Assembly: GCA_018241525.1 (NCBI GenBank)
Contig: JAFEDR010000010.1
Coordinates: forward strand, 620,001 to 684,000
DNA: 64,000 bases
Source: Pseudomonadota bacterium
Lineage (GTDB): Bacteria; Pseudomonadota; Gammaproteobacteria; Steroidobacterales; Steroidobacteraceae
Direction: 5' to 3'
A model generated the notes under the pieces. The model was given only the letters and a program-made list of their open reading frames with translations, searched no databases and had not been told where the DNA came from. Below are positions 10,583 to 19,574 of the stretch, in pieces. Position numbers and translations under genes: made by a program. How positions within the stretch are numbered: the stretch's first letter is position 1; every line of letters begins with the position of its first letter.

Positions 10583-10616
10583 AAAAAAAGGGCCAAAAAA
10601 ATGGGCCATTGGCCCA
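10583..10616 (-). terminator. Bistable intrinsic terminator in the rimP operon leader
   Basis: Read leftward, TGGGCC-AAT-GGCCCA (10616-10602) is followed by seven T (10601-10595), then GGCCC and another seven T (10589-10583). The hairpin can form in two exclusive ways. One is the short stem ending at the first T7. The other pairs GGGCCAA with TTGGCCC at 10596-10590 and ends at the second T7. Both end in a U tract, so both could terminate. It lies 58 bases before the rimP start, so it acts inside the operon leader. Regulation by NusA or readthrough is inferred. Confidence 0.65.
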
Positions 10617-10658
10617 CTTCCGGCGGTCCGGCGCCCCCAGGACGCCCCGACCCAAACG

Positions 10659-10679
10659 AAAAAGCCCCCACGGGGGCTT
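10659..10679 (-). terminator. Intrinsic terminator downstream of the M49-like gene / in rimP leader
   Basis: Read leftward the sequence is AAGCCCC-cgtg-GGGGCTT running into a tract of T (complement of 10659-10663). It is a compact GC stem with a U tract. It can end transcripts from the M49-like gene (stop at 10766). It also lies downstream of the candidate rimP promoter, so it may act as a first leader attenuator. The A tract on the other side makes it unlikely to function rightward. Confidence 0.7.
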
Positions 10680-10728
10680 CATCCGAACACCAGGACCGCT
10701 CCGCCAGAGCCGGTCCCTGAGAAGCGGA

Positions 10729-10757
10729 ATTATACGGCAGTCGGCGGGCGACCGGAA
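10729..10757 (-). promoter_or_regulatory. Candidate promoter for the rimP-nusA-infB operon
   Basis: A perfect TATAAT lies on the reverse strand at 10734-10729, a rare AT-rich patch here. Seventeen bases upstream is TTCCGG (10757-10752), a poor -35. Transcription would start near 10722, giving a leader of about 200 nt. That leader contains a GGACCG...CGGTCC hairpin (10716-10693) and then the two terminators. It could also produce a short terminated RNA of about 65 nt. Confidence 0.45.
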
Positions 10758-10765
10758 GCGCGCCG

Positions 10766-12433
10766 TCAGGGCGGCGCGAGCGACTCGGCGGTGACGAAGC
10801 GCGGCCGGATGTCCACCGGCACCCCACCGAGGTCCGCGAGCAACTTCGTGGTCTGCGGCCGCAGCACCGACATCTGGCCCATCCACGCCTGCGCGCGCCC
10901 GTAGTCGCCTTCCGCCTCGAGCATCAGCAGCTGGCGCGCGAGTCCCTCCACCCCCTGGCGCACGCGCGTGAAGTCGACCGCGAAGCGGCCGTCCGCGCCG
11001 ACCGTCACCGCGCGCGCATCGAGCAGGAAATTGAGCTGCAGCGCCATGCCGCGCGCGTGCGCGTCGCTGACGCCGAAGCGCAGCGTGCGGAACATCGAGG
11101 CCAGGTAGGTCACGTAGTAGGCGCGCTCGTCCGCCTTCGGCAGCACGCCGCGGTCGATCAGCTGCTGCAGCGCCCAGAGACCCGCGGCATCGGCCTTGGC
11201 CTCCTCGAGCGTCGCGTACAGCTCCTTGAGCTCGGCGCGCGGCGTCGTGTCCCGGCCGCCGGCGTGGATCGTCTGCGGACCGAGACCGTGCATCAGCTCG
11301 TGCATCAGGATGTGCGTGAAGAACGGCTCGAACTGCACCAGCGGCTGGTCGCCGGCGCCCAGCGCGCGGCGCGAGATCGGCACCAGCGTGTGGTCGAACT
11401 TGGCCCGCTGGAAGTTCTTGAGCAGCACCCGCTTCGAGCCCTTCGCGGCCACCACCTGCTCGTCGTTCGGCAGGTTGTAGGCCGCGAGCTTGATGCCCTG
11501 GTCGGCGTCGCCTGAGGCGTAGACGACGTTCACGACGCGGATCGGCGCGGCCGCGCCGAGCTTCGGGCGGCGGAAGCGCGGCTCGATGGGCAGGTGATCC
11601 TCGAGCCACTGCAGCTCGTGCGAGAAGCGCGCGAGCTTCTCGGAGGCGCCGGCGTCGACCACGCCGATCACGGCCTCGAACGCCGCCTTGTAGTTGAACC
11701 ACTCGTCGAAGTAGGTCTCGTAGGGACCGATGGTCGCCTCGAGGCTGGCGTCGAGGTCCATCCACGCCACGTCGCTCGCGTAGTAGTCGTTCGACAGGAA
11801 GGCGGCAGCGCGCTTGTCGAGGAAGTCCCGCAGCGTCGGCTGCGCGGTCGCCGCGGCCGCCGCGCGCAGCGCCGCCGCGGCAGCCTCGAGTCCCTGCTGG
11901 TACTCCGTCGAATACGGCACCAGCGTCAGGTGACCGGCGGGGTCGCGGCGCACCGTCGTGAAGAAGCCGGTCGCCCGCGCCCGATCGGCGGCGCCGAGAC
12001 CGGCGATCCAGGCCTCGACCTCGGCGCGGGTGGCATCGCGCGGGTAGAAGCCGGCCTGCGCCGGGCGGGCGCCGACGCCGCCGAGGAATGGTGCGTCGTG
12101 GTCGACCCGCGACCAGGGCCCCTTGTTGATCAGGAAATAGTCGCGGCGCGCCGCACCCAACGCGGAAGTGTCGAGCGACAGCTCGAGCAGCGTCGCGGTG
12201 CCGCCCGGCGCCACCTGCTCGAGGAACAGGCCGTCGAGCACCCGCGCGGCGGCGACCAGCTGGCCGAGCGCGCGTCGTTCGCTGTCCGCGAGTCCGTCGA
12301 GCGGCACGACGATGTCGACCGGCGCGAAGCGCGCCGCCATTGCCCTGAGCTCCTCGGCGCCGGGCGGCGCGGCGACGGCCGGCAGGGTCAGCAGCGCGAG
12401 GCAGGCGACCAGGGGCAGCGGCAGTCGGGTCAT
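10766..12433 (-). CDS. Secreted M49 (dipeptidyl-peptidase III-like) zinc peptidase
   Basis: This 555-residue protein has a signal peptide (MTRLPLPLVACLALLTLPAVAA). The zinc site HELMH is at residues 378-382 in the context MHELMHGLGP, and a second motif EEAKAD at 410-415 supplies the third ligand as in family M49. Eukaryotic DPP III has HELLGH (HExxxH). This protein has the shorter HExxH spacing seen in bacterial DPP III-like hydrolases. Function is inferred as extracytoplasmic peptide hydrolysis; the substrate is unknown. It is monocistronic, divergent from the oxidoreductase operon at 12592, and followed by the terminator at 10659-10679. Confidence 0.75.
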   Translation of the reverse strand: MTRLPLPLVACLALLTLPAVAAPPGAEELRAMAARFAPVDIVVPLDGLADSERRALGQLVAAARVLDGLFLEQVAPGGTATLLELSLDTSALGAARRDYFLINKGPWSRVDHDAPFLGGVGARPAQAGFYPRDATRAEVEAWIAGLGAADRARATGFFTTVRRDPAGHLTLVPYSTEYQQGLEAAAAALRAAAAATAQPTLRDFLDKRAAAFLSNDYYASDVAWMDLDASLEATIGPYETYFDEWFNYKAAFEAVIGVVDAGASEKLARFSHELQWLEDHLPIEPRFRRPKLGAAAPIRVVNVVYASGDADQGIKLAAYNLPNDEQVVAAKGSKRVLLKNFQRAKFDHTLVPISRRALGAGDQPLVQFEPFFTHILMHELMHGLGPQTIHAGGRDTTPRAELKELYATLEEAKADAAGLWALQQLIDRGVLPKADERAYYVTYLASMFRTLRFGVSDAHARGMALQLNFLLDARAVTVGADGRFAVDFTRVRQGVEGLARQLLMLEAEGDYGRAQAWMGQMSVLRPQTTKLLADLGGVPVDIRPRFVTAESLAPP

Positions 12434-12591
12434 CGGCGCACTCCCTCGAGCCTCGGGATATGCCGGCGACCCGCGTGTGGCGCGGAACCGGCGCGGCGCG
12501 GCGCCGTCGTAAGGATAGACCCCACCGCCCGGCGTCGCCGGCCCGGACTATACTCCGGGGGCGCCCCGCGGCGTGCGTCCGTCGAGGAACG

Positions 12592-14403
12592 ATGCAACCG
12601 ACCGACACCGGCCAACCCGACTTCTTCCACCAGGTCGTCGACTGCCAGTGGGCCTGCCCTGCCCACACCGATGTCCCCGAATACATCCGGCTGATCGCGC
12701 AGGGCCGCTTCGGCGACGCCTACCTCGTCAACCGCGAGTCGAACGTCTTCCCCGGCATCCTCGGTCGGGTCTGCGACCGGCCCTGCGAGCCAGCCTGCCG
12801 GCGCGGTCGCGTCGAGGAGAAGCCGGTCGCGATCTGCCGCCTGAAGCGCGTCGCGGCCGATCACCGCGAGGACGTGAGCGACCGGCTGCCGCGCGCACCC
12901 ACCGAGGGCAACGGCCGCCGCATCGCCTGCATCGGCGCGGGCCCGGCCTCGCTGACCGTCGCCAACGACCTGCTGCCACTCGGCTACGCGGTCACGGTGT
13001 TCGAGCAATACGCGCTGACCGGCGGGCTGATGCGCACCAACATTCCCGCGTTCCGCCTGCCGGCGGCGGTCCTCGACGACGAGATCGGCGCGATCCTCGC
13101 GATGGGCGCGGACTTGAGGCTCGGCACGCCGGTCGCGAGCATGCGCGCGCTGCTCGAGGGCGGCGAGTTCGACGCCGTGTTCGTCGGCTCCGGCGCCCCG
13201 AAGGGCAAGGAGCTGCGCCTGCCCGGCCGCGCCGACAGCGACCGCATCCACATCGGCATCGACTGGCTGCACTCGATCGCGTTCGGTCATACCGCCAAGA
13301 TCGGCGAGCGCGTGCTGATCATCGGCGTCGGCAACACCGCCATGGACTGCTGCCGCTCGGCGCTCCGGCTCGGCGCGCGCGACGTCAAGGTGATGGCGCG
13401 CAAGTCACGGCGTTTCTTCAAGGCCTCCGAGTGGGAGCTCGAGGACGCCGAGGGCGAAGGCGTCGAGATCGTGATCAACCACGCGCCGAAGGCGTTCGTG
13501 ATCGAGGACGGCCGCCTGACAGGCATGCGCTTCGACGTGCTCGAGTACCAGGTCGAGGGCGAGCGGATCGTCGGCGAGCGCGTGACCGGCGAGCGGTTGA
13601 TCCCGTGCGACGACGTGATCCTGGCGATCGGCCAGGAGAACGCCTTCCCGTGGATCGAGCGCGACCTCGGCATCGAGTTCGACGAGTGGCAGGTGCCGAA
13701 GGTCGATGCGCGCACCTTCCAGTCGACGCGCCCGGGCGTGTTCTTTGGCGGCGACGCGGCGTTCGGGCCCAAGAACATCATCTGGGCCGTCGAGCACGGT
13801 CACCAGGCGGCGATCTCGATCCACCGCCACTGCCACGGGCTGCCGGTTGCCGAGCGCCCGCCGCGCGGGGTCACGCTCGCGAGCCGCAAGATGGGCCTGC
13901 ACGAGTGGTCGTACAAGAACGACTACAACCCCGCCGAGCGGCGCCTCGTGCCGCACGTGGCGCTGGCCGAGCGCTTCAAGAAGATCCGCATCGAGGTCGA
14001 GCTCGGCTTCACGCCCGAGCAGACCGCGCTTGAAGTTCAGCGCTGCCTGAACTGCGACGTGCAGACGGTGTTCCAGGCAAAGCTCTGCATCGAGTGCGAC
14101 GCCTGCATCGACATCTGCCCGGTGGACTGCCTGACGATCACCGCCAACGGCAGCGAGGCCGAGCTCGGCGAGCGCCTGAAGGCGCCGCGCCGCAATCCGG
14201 CGGCGCCGCTGTACGTGTCGGCGCCGCTGCCGCAGACGGCGCGCGTGATGGTCAAGGACGAGGATCTGTGCGTGCACTGCGGCCTGTGCGCCGAGCGCTG
14301 CCCGACGGCGGCCTGGGACATGCAGAAGTCCACGGTGCGCATTCCCCACGCGAGTGACGACGAGGCCCCATGCCAGCAGCCCAGCCGACGCAAGAGCGCC
14401 TGA
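12592..14403 (+). CDS. GltD-like FAD/NAD(P)H oxidoreductase fused to a 2[4Fe-4S] ferredoxin, partner of 2-oxoacid oxidoreductase
   Basis: This 603-residue protein has an N-terminal Fe-S helical domain (Cys18, 22, 61, 65, 69, 82) like the small subunit of glutamate synthase. An FAD Rossmann motif follows (IACIGAGPAS at 111-120), then an NAD(P) Rossmann motif (VLIIGVGNTAMDC from 241). The C-terminal ferredoxin has CIECDACIDICP (499-510) and CVHCGLCAERCP (560-571). It is inferred to pass electrons between NAD(P)H and the 2-oxoacid oxidoreductase encoded next. The ATG at 12592 follows GAGGAAC; the longer upstream frame is arginine-rich and not credible. A TATACT (12549-12554) may be its -10. It overlaps the next gene by 34 bases. 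Confidence 0.85.
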   Translation: MQPTDTGQPDFFHQVVDCQWACPAHTDVPEYIRLIAQGRFGDAYLVNRESNVFPGILGRVCDRPCEPACRRGRVEEKPVAICRLKRVAADHREDVSDRLPRAPTEGNGRRIACIGAGPASLTVANDLLPLGYAVTVFEQYALTGGLMRTNIPAFRLPAAVLDDEIGAILAMGADLRLGTPVASMRALLEGGEFDAVFVGSGAPKGKELRLPGRADSDRIHIGIDWLHSIAFGHTAKIGERVLIIGVGNTAMDCCRSALRLGARDVKVMARKSRRFFKASEWELEDAEGEGVEIVINHAPKAFVIEDGRLTGMRFDVLEYQVEGERIVGERVTGERLIPCDDVILAIGQENAFPWIERDLGIEFDEWQVPKVDARTFQSTRPGVFFGGDAAFGPKNIIWAVEHGHQAAISIHRHCHGLPVAERPPRGVTLASRKMGLHEWSYKNDYNPAERRLVPHVALAERFKKIRIEVELGFTPEQTALEVQRCLNCDVQTVFQAKLCIECDACIDICPVDCLTITANGSEAELGERLKAPRRNPAAPLYVSAPLPQTARVMVKDEDLCVHCGLCAERCPTAAWDMQKSTVRIPHASDDEAPCQQPSRRKSA

Positions 14404-16211
14404 ACGACTTCGTCATCAAGTTCGCGAACGTGAACGGCACCGGCTCCGCCAGTGCCAACACGCTGGTCATGAAGGCCATCTTCCGCAGCGGCGTGCCGGT
14501 CGTCGGCAAGAACTACTTCCCGTCGAACATCCAGGGCCTGCCGACGTGGTACGAGATCCGCGTGTGCGCCGACGGTCACCAGGCCCGCGCCGGGCGCGTC
14601 GACCTGATGCTGGCGATGAACATCGAGACCTATGCGCGCGACGTGCGCGAGGTCGCACCGGGCGGCTACCTGGTCTATGACTCGACCTGGCCGCGCAGCT
14701 CGCTGCTCGAGCGGCACGACATCCAGGTACTCGGCGTACCGCTGGCGCGGCTCTGCAACGAGAACTTCGACGGGGTCCGCAACCGGATCCTGATGAAGAA
14801 CATCTGCTACGCGGGCGTGCTCGCCGCGCTGATCGACATCGACCTCGGCCTCGTGCGCGCGCTCGTCACCGAGCAGTACGCCAAGAAGCCGAAGCTCGCC
14901 GACGCCAACCTGAAGGCCATCGAGCTCGGCTACGCCTATGCCAAGGAGCACCTGCCCTGCCCGCTGCCGCTGCGGATCGAGCGCCTCGACCGTACCGCCG
15001 GCCAGGTGCTGATCGACGGCAACACGGCGGCAGCCCTCGGCTGCGTGTACGCCGGCGCGACGGTCGGCGCCTGGTACCCGATCACCCCCTCGACCTCGCT
15101 GATGGACGCGTTCCGCGGCTTCTGCGAGCGCTACCGGGTCGAGCCGGCCACCGGCGAGCGCCGCTACGTGGTGCTGCAGGCCGAGGACGAGCTGGCCGCG
15201 ATCGGCATCGTGATCGGCGCCTCCTGGAACGGCGCGCGCGCCTTCACGCCGACCAGCGGGCCCGGCATCTCGCTGATGAACGAGTTCATCGGGCTCGCGT
15301 ACTACGCCGAGGTGCCGTGCGTGATCTTCGACGTGCAGCGCGTGGGTCCCTCGACCGGCATGCCGACACGCACGCAGCAGTGCGACCTGCTGCTGTGCGC
15401 CTACGCCTCGCACGGCGACACGCGCCACGTGCTGCTGTTCCCGGCCGACCCCGGCGAGTGCTTCACGATGGCGGCCACCGCTTTCGATCTGGCCGAGCGG
15501 CTGCAGACGCCGGTGTTCGTGCTCTCGGATCTCGACATCGGCATGAACGACTGGATGGTGCCGGAGCTGCGCTGGGACGCGGGCTACCAGCCCGACCGCG
15601 GCAAGGTGCTCGGTGCCGCCGAGGTGGAGAAGCTCGAGAAGTTCCACCGCTATCTCGACCGCGACGGCGACGGCATCCCGTACCGCACGCTGCCGGGGGT
15701 GAGCCCGAAGGCCGCCTACTTCACGCGCGGCTCCGGGCACAACCAGTACGGCGCCTACACCGAGGACTCGGCGGAGTATCAGCAGGTGCTCGACCGCCTG
15801 AAGCGCAAGTTCGCGACCGCCGCGACCCTGGTGCCGCGGGCGGTGCTGACCGGGCCCGGGACGCGGGAGGCCGGCATCATCAGCCTCGGCAGCTGCGACG
15901 GGCCGATCCGCGAGGCGCTCGGCCGGCTCGCCGCCGACGGCCTCGAGCTCGACTACCTGCGCGTGCGCGGCTTCCCGTTCGGCGCCGAGGTCGAGGCCTT
16001 CGTGGCCGCACATCGCACGATCCTCGTGATCGAGCAGAACCGCGACGCGCAGCTGAAGTCGCTGCTGACGCTCGAGACCTCGGTCGACAAGCAGCGGCTG
16101 CACTCGATCCTGCACTACGACGGCCTGCCGCTGACCGCCGACTTCGTCGTCGCCGGCGTCCGCAGCGTGCTCGCCGGCAAGGCCCGGCGCAGCGCCGCCG
16201 CGGCCGTCTGA
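14370..16211 (+). CDS. 2-oxoacid:ferredoxin oxidoreductase, fused gamma-alpha subunit
   Basis: This 613-residue subunit begins with a gamma domain (FANVNGTGSASANTLVMKAI, residues about 15-190). The pyruvate/2-oxoglutarate-type alpha domain follows (GAWYPITPSTSLMDAF near 235). The fusion order gamma-alpha is that of KorA-type enzymes. With the beta subunit it would oxidatively decarboxylate a 2-oxoacid, or run in reverse, using coenzyme A and ferredoxin. The substrate (2-oxoglutarate, pyruvate or branched-chain) cannot be fixed from sequence. The start overlaps the upstream gene by 34 bases and beta follows 10 bases later, so this is a three-gene operon. Confidence 0.85.
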   Translation: MPAAQPTQERLNDFVIKFANVNGTGSASANTLVMKAIFRSGVPVVGKNYFPSNIQGLPTWYEIRVCADGHQARAGRVDLMLAMNIETYARDVREVAPGGYLVYDSTWPRSSLLERHDIQVLGVPLARLCNENFDGVRNRILMKNICYAGVLAALIDIDLGLVRALVTEQYAKKPKLADANLKAIELGYAYAKEHLPCPLPLRIERLDRTAGQVLIDGNTAAALGCVYAGATVGAWYPITPSTSLMDAFRGFCERYRVEPATGERRYVVLQAEDELAAIGIVIGASWNGARAFTPTSGPGISLMNEFIGLAYYAEVPCVIFDVQRVGPSTGMPTRTQQCDLLLCAYASHGDTRHVLLFPADPGECFTMAATAFDLAERLQTPVFVLSDLDIGMNDWMVPELRWDAGYQPDRGKVLGAAEVEKLEKFHRYLDRDGDGIPYRTLPGVSPKAAYFTRGSGHNQYGAYTEDSAEYQQVLDRLKRKFATAATLVPRAVLTGPGTREAGIISLGSCDGPIREALGRLAADGLELDYLRVRGFPFGAEVEAFVAAHRTILVIEQNRDAQLKSLLTLETSVDKQRLHSILHYDGLPLTADFVVAGVRSVLAGKARRSAAAAV

Positions 16212-16221
16212 GGAGCGCCCG

Positions 16222-17280
16222 ATGACCTCGATCGTCAAGCCCCGCATCGCCCATCCGTCGCTGCCGAAAAACGAGCTCGGCATGACGCGCCGCCAGTACG
16301 AGGGCGCGATGTCGACGCTGTGCGCCGGCTGCGGCCACGACTCGGTGACCGCGGCGCTGGTGGAGGCCTGCTGGGGCCTGTCGCTGCGCCCCGAGCAGCT
16401 CGTCAAGCTTTCCGGCATCGGCTGCTCGTCGAAGACCACCGCCTACTTCGTCGGCGGCGCGCACGGCTTCAACGGCGTGCACGGCCGCATGCCCTCGGTC
16501 GCGACCGGCGCGAACGCCGCCAACCGCGAGCTCGTCTACGTCGGCGTCTCGGGCGACGGCGATTCGCTGTCGATCGGCCTCGGCCAGCTGGCGCACGCGA
16601 TCCGGCGCAACGTCAACATGCTGTACATCATCGAGAACAACGGCGTGTACGGCCTCACCAAGGGCCAGTTCTCGGCCTCGGCCGACGTCGGCACGAAGTC
16701 CAAGAAGGGCGATGCCAACACCCAGACGCCGGTCGACCCGGTGCTGCTCGCGCTGACCCTCGGCGCGACCTTCGTGGCGCGCAGCTTCTCGGGCGACAAG
16801 CGCCAGCTGGTGCCGCTGATCCAGGCCGGCATGCGCCACCAGGGCTTCGCGATCATCGACGTGCTGTCGCCGTGCGTGACCTTCAACGACCACGAGGGCT
16901 CGACCAAGAGCTACGCGTTCACGCGCGAGCACTACCACCCGGCGGTCGAGGCGGACTTCGTGCCGCGCGCCGCCGAGATCGCGGTCGACTACGCCGAGGG
17001 GGCTTCGACCGTGGTCGACCTGCACGACGGCAGCCGCGTGCGGCTGCGCAAGCTCGACCCCGACTACGATCCCTCGGACCGCGCGGCGGCCTACGCCTAC
17101 ATCGAGCGCCGGCTGCGCGACGGCGAGTACGTGACGGGCCTGATCCACGTCGGCGACGGCGCGGCCAGCGAGCTGCACGCGGTCAATCAGACGAGCACGA
17201 CGCCGCTCAACCGGCTGCCGTACGAGGCGCTGTCGCCGGGCCCGGAGGCGCTCGGCCGGCTGATGGCCCGCTTCCGCTGA
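16222..17280 (+). CDS. 2-oxoacid:ferredoxin oxidoreductase, beta subunit
   Basis: This 352-residue thiamine-diphosphate subunit has CAGCGHDSVTAAL near the N-terminus. Its TPP/Mg motif is SGDGDSLSIG...NN followed by GVYGLTKGQ, typical of KorB-like subunits. Conserved Cys residues early (CAGCG) and in GCSSK fit the proximal [4Fe-4S] site of beta subunits. It is the last gene of the operon that starts at 12592. It converges on rmd (17297) with only 16 bases between the genes, and no terminator hairpin is visible there. Confidence 0.87.
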   Translation: MTSIVKPRIAHPSLPKNELGMTRRQYEGAMSTLCAGCGHDSVTAALVEACWGLSLRPEQLVKLSGIGCSSKTTAYFVGGAHGFNGVHGRMPSVATGANAANRELVYVGVSGDGDSLSIGLGQLAHAIRRNVNMLYIIENNGVYGLTKGQFSASADVGTKSKKGDANTQTPVDPVLLALTLGATFVARSFSGDKRQLVPLIQAGMRHQGFAIIDVLSPCVTFNDHEGSTKSYAFTREHYHPAVEADFVPRAAEIAVDYAEGASTVVDLHDGSRVRLRKLDPDYDPSDRAAAYAYIERRLRDGEYVTGLIHVGDGAASELHAVNQTSTTPLNRLPYEALSPGPEALGRLMARFR

Positions 17281-17296
17281 CCGCCGCGCGGGCCGC

Positions 17297-18205
17297 TCAG
17301 GCCTGCGCTGCCCGCCACATCGCCGCGAGCGAGGCCTCGAGCGGCTCCGCGGCGCGCCAGCCGGTCGCAGCCGCAAGGCGCGCCGGGTCGCCGAGCAGGA
17401 TCGGGGTGTCATCGCCCGACAGCGGCACCTCCTCGAACTCGACCGGCCGGCGCCGCCCGGCCACGCGCAGCAGCGTCGCCGCCACCTCGCCGATCGAGCG
17501 CGGTGCGCCGCTCGCCACGTTGAAGACCCGCTCGCCCGGGTCGTCGAGCTCGATCAGCTTCTGGTAGGCCGCAATCACGTCGGCGACGTCGGTGAAGTCG
17601 CGCACGCTGTTGCGCCCGCGCATGCGCAGCGGGGCCGACGTCTCGCCCTCCTCGCGCAGCCGGCGGATCAGCGACGGCACGACCAGCGCCGGGTCGAGCC
17701 CGACGCCGAGGTGGTTGAAGGGCCGCGCGATGCGAACGTCGAGCCGGTCGGCGAAGGCGAGCGCCGCCTGCTCGCACAGCAGCTTCGACAGGCCATAGCT
17801 GCCGCGCGGCCGGGTGGCGTCCGCCTCGGTAAGGGCACGCGAGGCCGGCGAGTACACGTGGCAGGAGCTGACCAGCAGCAGCCGGCAGGGCTCGAGCCCG
17901 CCGAGCAGCTCGAGCGTCATCGCGACGTTGCGCAGCGCATCGCCGGCCGCCGCGTGCCGCTGCGGGATCGAGTTCGCCGCCAGGTGGATGACCGCCCACC
18001 AGCCGCCGCCGAGGCGCGCGGCGCCGGCGGGCTCGAGCAGGTCGAGCGTCCGCCACTCGACCTCGGCGGGCGCACCGGCGGGCTTGCGGCCGAGCGAGGT
18101 GCCGGTCACCGCGTAGCCGGCCGCCACCAGTCGCGGCATCAGGTGCCCGCCAACGAAGCCGCCGGCGCCCGTGACGAGCACGCGCCGCGCGCCGGGCGCG
18201 GTCAT
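17297..18205 (-). CDS. rmd: GDP-6-deoxy-D-mannose reductase (GDP-D-rhamnose synthesis)
   Basis: This 302-residue short-chain dehydrogenase/epimerase-family protein has the NAD(P) motif [11 protein letters not shown] at residues 11-21 and the catalytic YGLSK. The motifs [20 protein letters not shown] and VFNVASG resemble Pseudomonas Rmd. It would reduce the 4-keto sugar made by Gmd to GDP-D-rhamnose. The ATG at 18205 overlaps the gmd stop (ATGA), and the longer frame upstream is only the gmd gene in another phase. A GDP-fucose synthase (WcaG/Fcl) role is less likely because the Fcl signature motifs are not seen. Confidence 0.82.
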   Translation of the reverse strand: MTAPGARRVLVTGAGGFVGGHLMPRLVAAGYAVTGTSLGRKPAGAPAEVEWRTLDLLEPAGAARLGGGWWAVIHLAANSIPQRHAAAGDALRNVAMTLELLGGLEPCRLLLVSSCHVYSPASRALTEADATRPRGSYGLSKLLCEQAALAFADRLDVRIARPFNHLGVGLDPALVVPSLIRRLREEGETSAPLRMRGRNSVRDFTDVADVIAAYQKLIELDDPGERVFNVASGAPRSIGEVAATLLRVAGRRRPVEFEEVPLSGDDTPILLGDPARLAAATGWRAAEPLEASLAAMWRAAQA

Positions 18206-19233
18206 TCCGGGCCCTGACCGCTGACGACGCCGGTCGCGGCCTCGTGCTGCGCGAGCCGCAGGTCCGAGTCGACCATCATGCGCGCCAGCTCCGCGACCGA
18301 GGTGCGCGGCGACCAGCCGAGCTCGGCCGCGGCCTTGCGATAGTCGCCCTGCAGCTCGTCGACCTCGGCCGGCCGGTAGAGGCGCGCGTCGGTGTCGACG
18401 TGCGCGCGCCAGTCGAGCCCGGCATGCTCGAAGGCAAGCGCCAGGAAGTCGCGGATCGAGATCGTGATCCCGGTCGCGATCACGAAGTCCTGCGGCGTCG
18501 GGTGCTGCATGATCCGCCACATCGCCTCGACGTAGTCGCCGGCGTAGCCCCAGTCGCGGCGTGCGTCGAGGTTGCCGAGCGCGAGGCGCGACTGCAGGCC
18601 GAGCTTGATGCGCGCGGCGGCCCGCGTGATCTTGCGGGTCACGAAGTTCTCGCCGCGGCGCGGGCTCTCGTGGTTGAACAGGATGCCGTTGCAGGCGTAC
18701 ATCCCGTAGCTCTCGCGGTAGTTCACGACCTGGTAGTGCGCGTACACCTTGGCGCAGGCATACGGGCTGCGCGGCTGGAAGCGGGTGGTCTCGGACTGCG
18801 GCGGCGCGGCCGAGCCGAACATCTCGCTGGAGCCGGCCTGGTAAAGGCGCACCTCGCGGCGGGTATGCGCGGCGTAGTTGCGGATCGCCTCGAGCAGACG
18901 CAGCACGCCGGTGCCGGTGACGTCGACGGTGTACTCCGGCTGGTCGAAGCTGACCCGCACGTGGCTCTGCGCGGCAAGGTTGTAGACCTCGTCCGGCGCG
19001 ACCTGGTCGATCACGTGGCGCAGCGAGTTGGCGTCCGAGAGGTCGGCGTGGTGCAGCGTGATGCGCGCCGGCCGGTCGCGGCCGGCAAGCAGCGCTGCGA
19101 TCCGCTCGGTGTGCGGCACGCTCGAGCGACGGACGATGCCGTGCACGGCATAGCCCTTGGCGACCAGCAGCTCGGCGAGGTAGCTGCCATCCTGCCCGGT
19201 GACGCCGGTGATCAACGCGGTCTTCTGGTTCAT
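18202..19233 (-). CDS. gmd: GDP-mannose 4,6-dehydratase
   Basis: This 343-residue extended SDR enzyme converts GDP-D-mannose to GDP-4-keto-6-deoxy-mannose. It has the motifs [15 protein letters not shown] (N-terminus), [10 protein letters not shown] (catalytic Ser/Thr and Glu region), [10 protein letters not shown] (Tyr-xxx-Lys) and [16 protein letters not shown]. The length is normal. It is followed by rmd with a 4-base overlap. Together with manB and manC at the left end of the window, it completes a GDP-D-rhamnose route. Confidence 0.95.
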   Translation of the reverse strand: MNQKTALITGVTGQDGSYLAELLVAKGYAVHGIVRRSSVPHTERIAALLAGRDRPARITLHHADLSDANSLRHVIDQVAPDEVYNLAAQSHVRVSFDQPEYTVDVTGTGVLRLLEAIRNYAAHTRREVRLYQAGSSEMFGSAAPPQSETTRFQPRSPYACAKVYAHYQVVNYRESYGMYACNGILFNHESPRRGENFVTRKITRAAARIKLGLQSRLALGNLDARRDWGYAGDYVEAMWRIMQHPTPQDFVIATGITISIRDFLALAFEHAGLDWRAHVDTDARLYRPAEVDELQGDYRKAAAELGWSPRTSVAELARMMVDSDLRLAQHEAATGVVSGQGPE

Positions 19234-19574
19234 CGTGCTCGTCGCTCGCTCGGCACGTGCCGGATGGCGCCGTCCGCCGCGGAGCGCCGCGCGCCGGAAC
19301 CTGGCCGCCGGTTCGTGCCGCGACGGCGCGCCGCAGGCGCCCCCCGCCCGCTGGCGCGCACTCTAGCAGTTCGCGCGCACCGGGCGACCGGCCCGCACGC
19401 CGGCGAGCGCGCAGCGCTGTCGCCGCCCCCCGACAGTTTGCGGCACCGAGTGGCCGCCTCGACATCGGCCGAGTGGCCAGCGAAATCAAGCCGTTCCACG
19501 CGCGCATCCGATCGATGGCGCAGGCTGCGGCGCGCGCCTACAGTGCGCGCACCCGCCGCGCCCGGAGTCCGCGC
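19234..19574 (+). other. Divergent intergenic region between gmd and a lipoprotein gene
   Basis: These 341 bases separate two divergent genes. I see weak -10-like hexamers on both strands (TAGAGT leftward at about 19365; TACAGT near 19550 rightward) but no clear -35 partners. There is no credible small gene: the open frames here are arginine-rich and lack ribosome binding sites. Confidence 0.4.
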
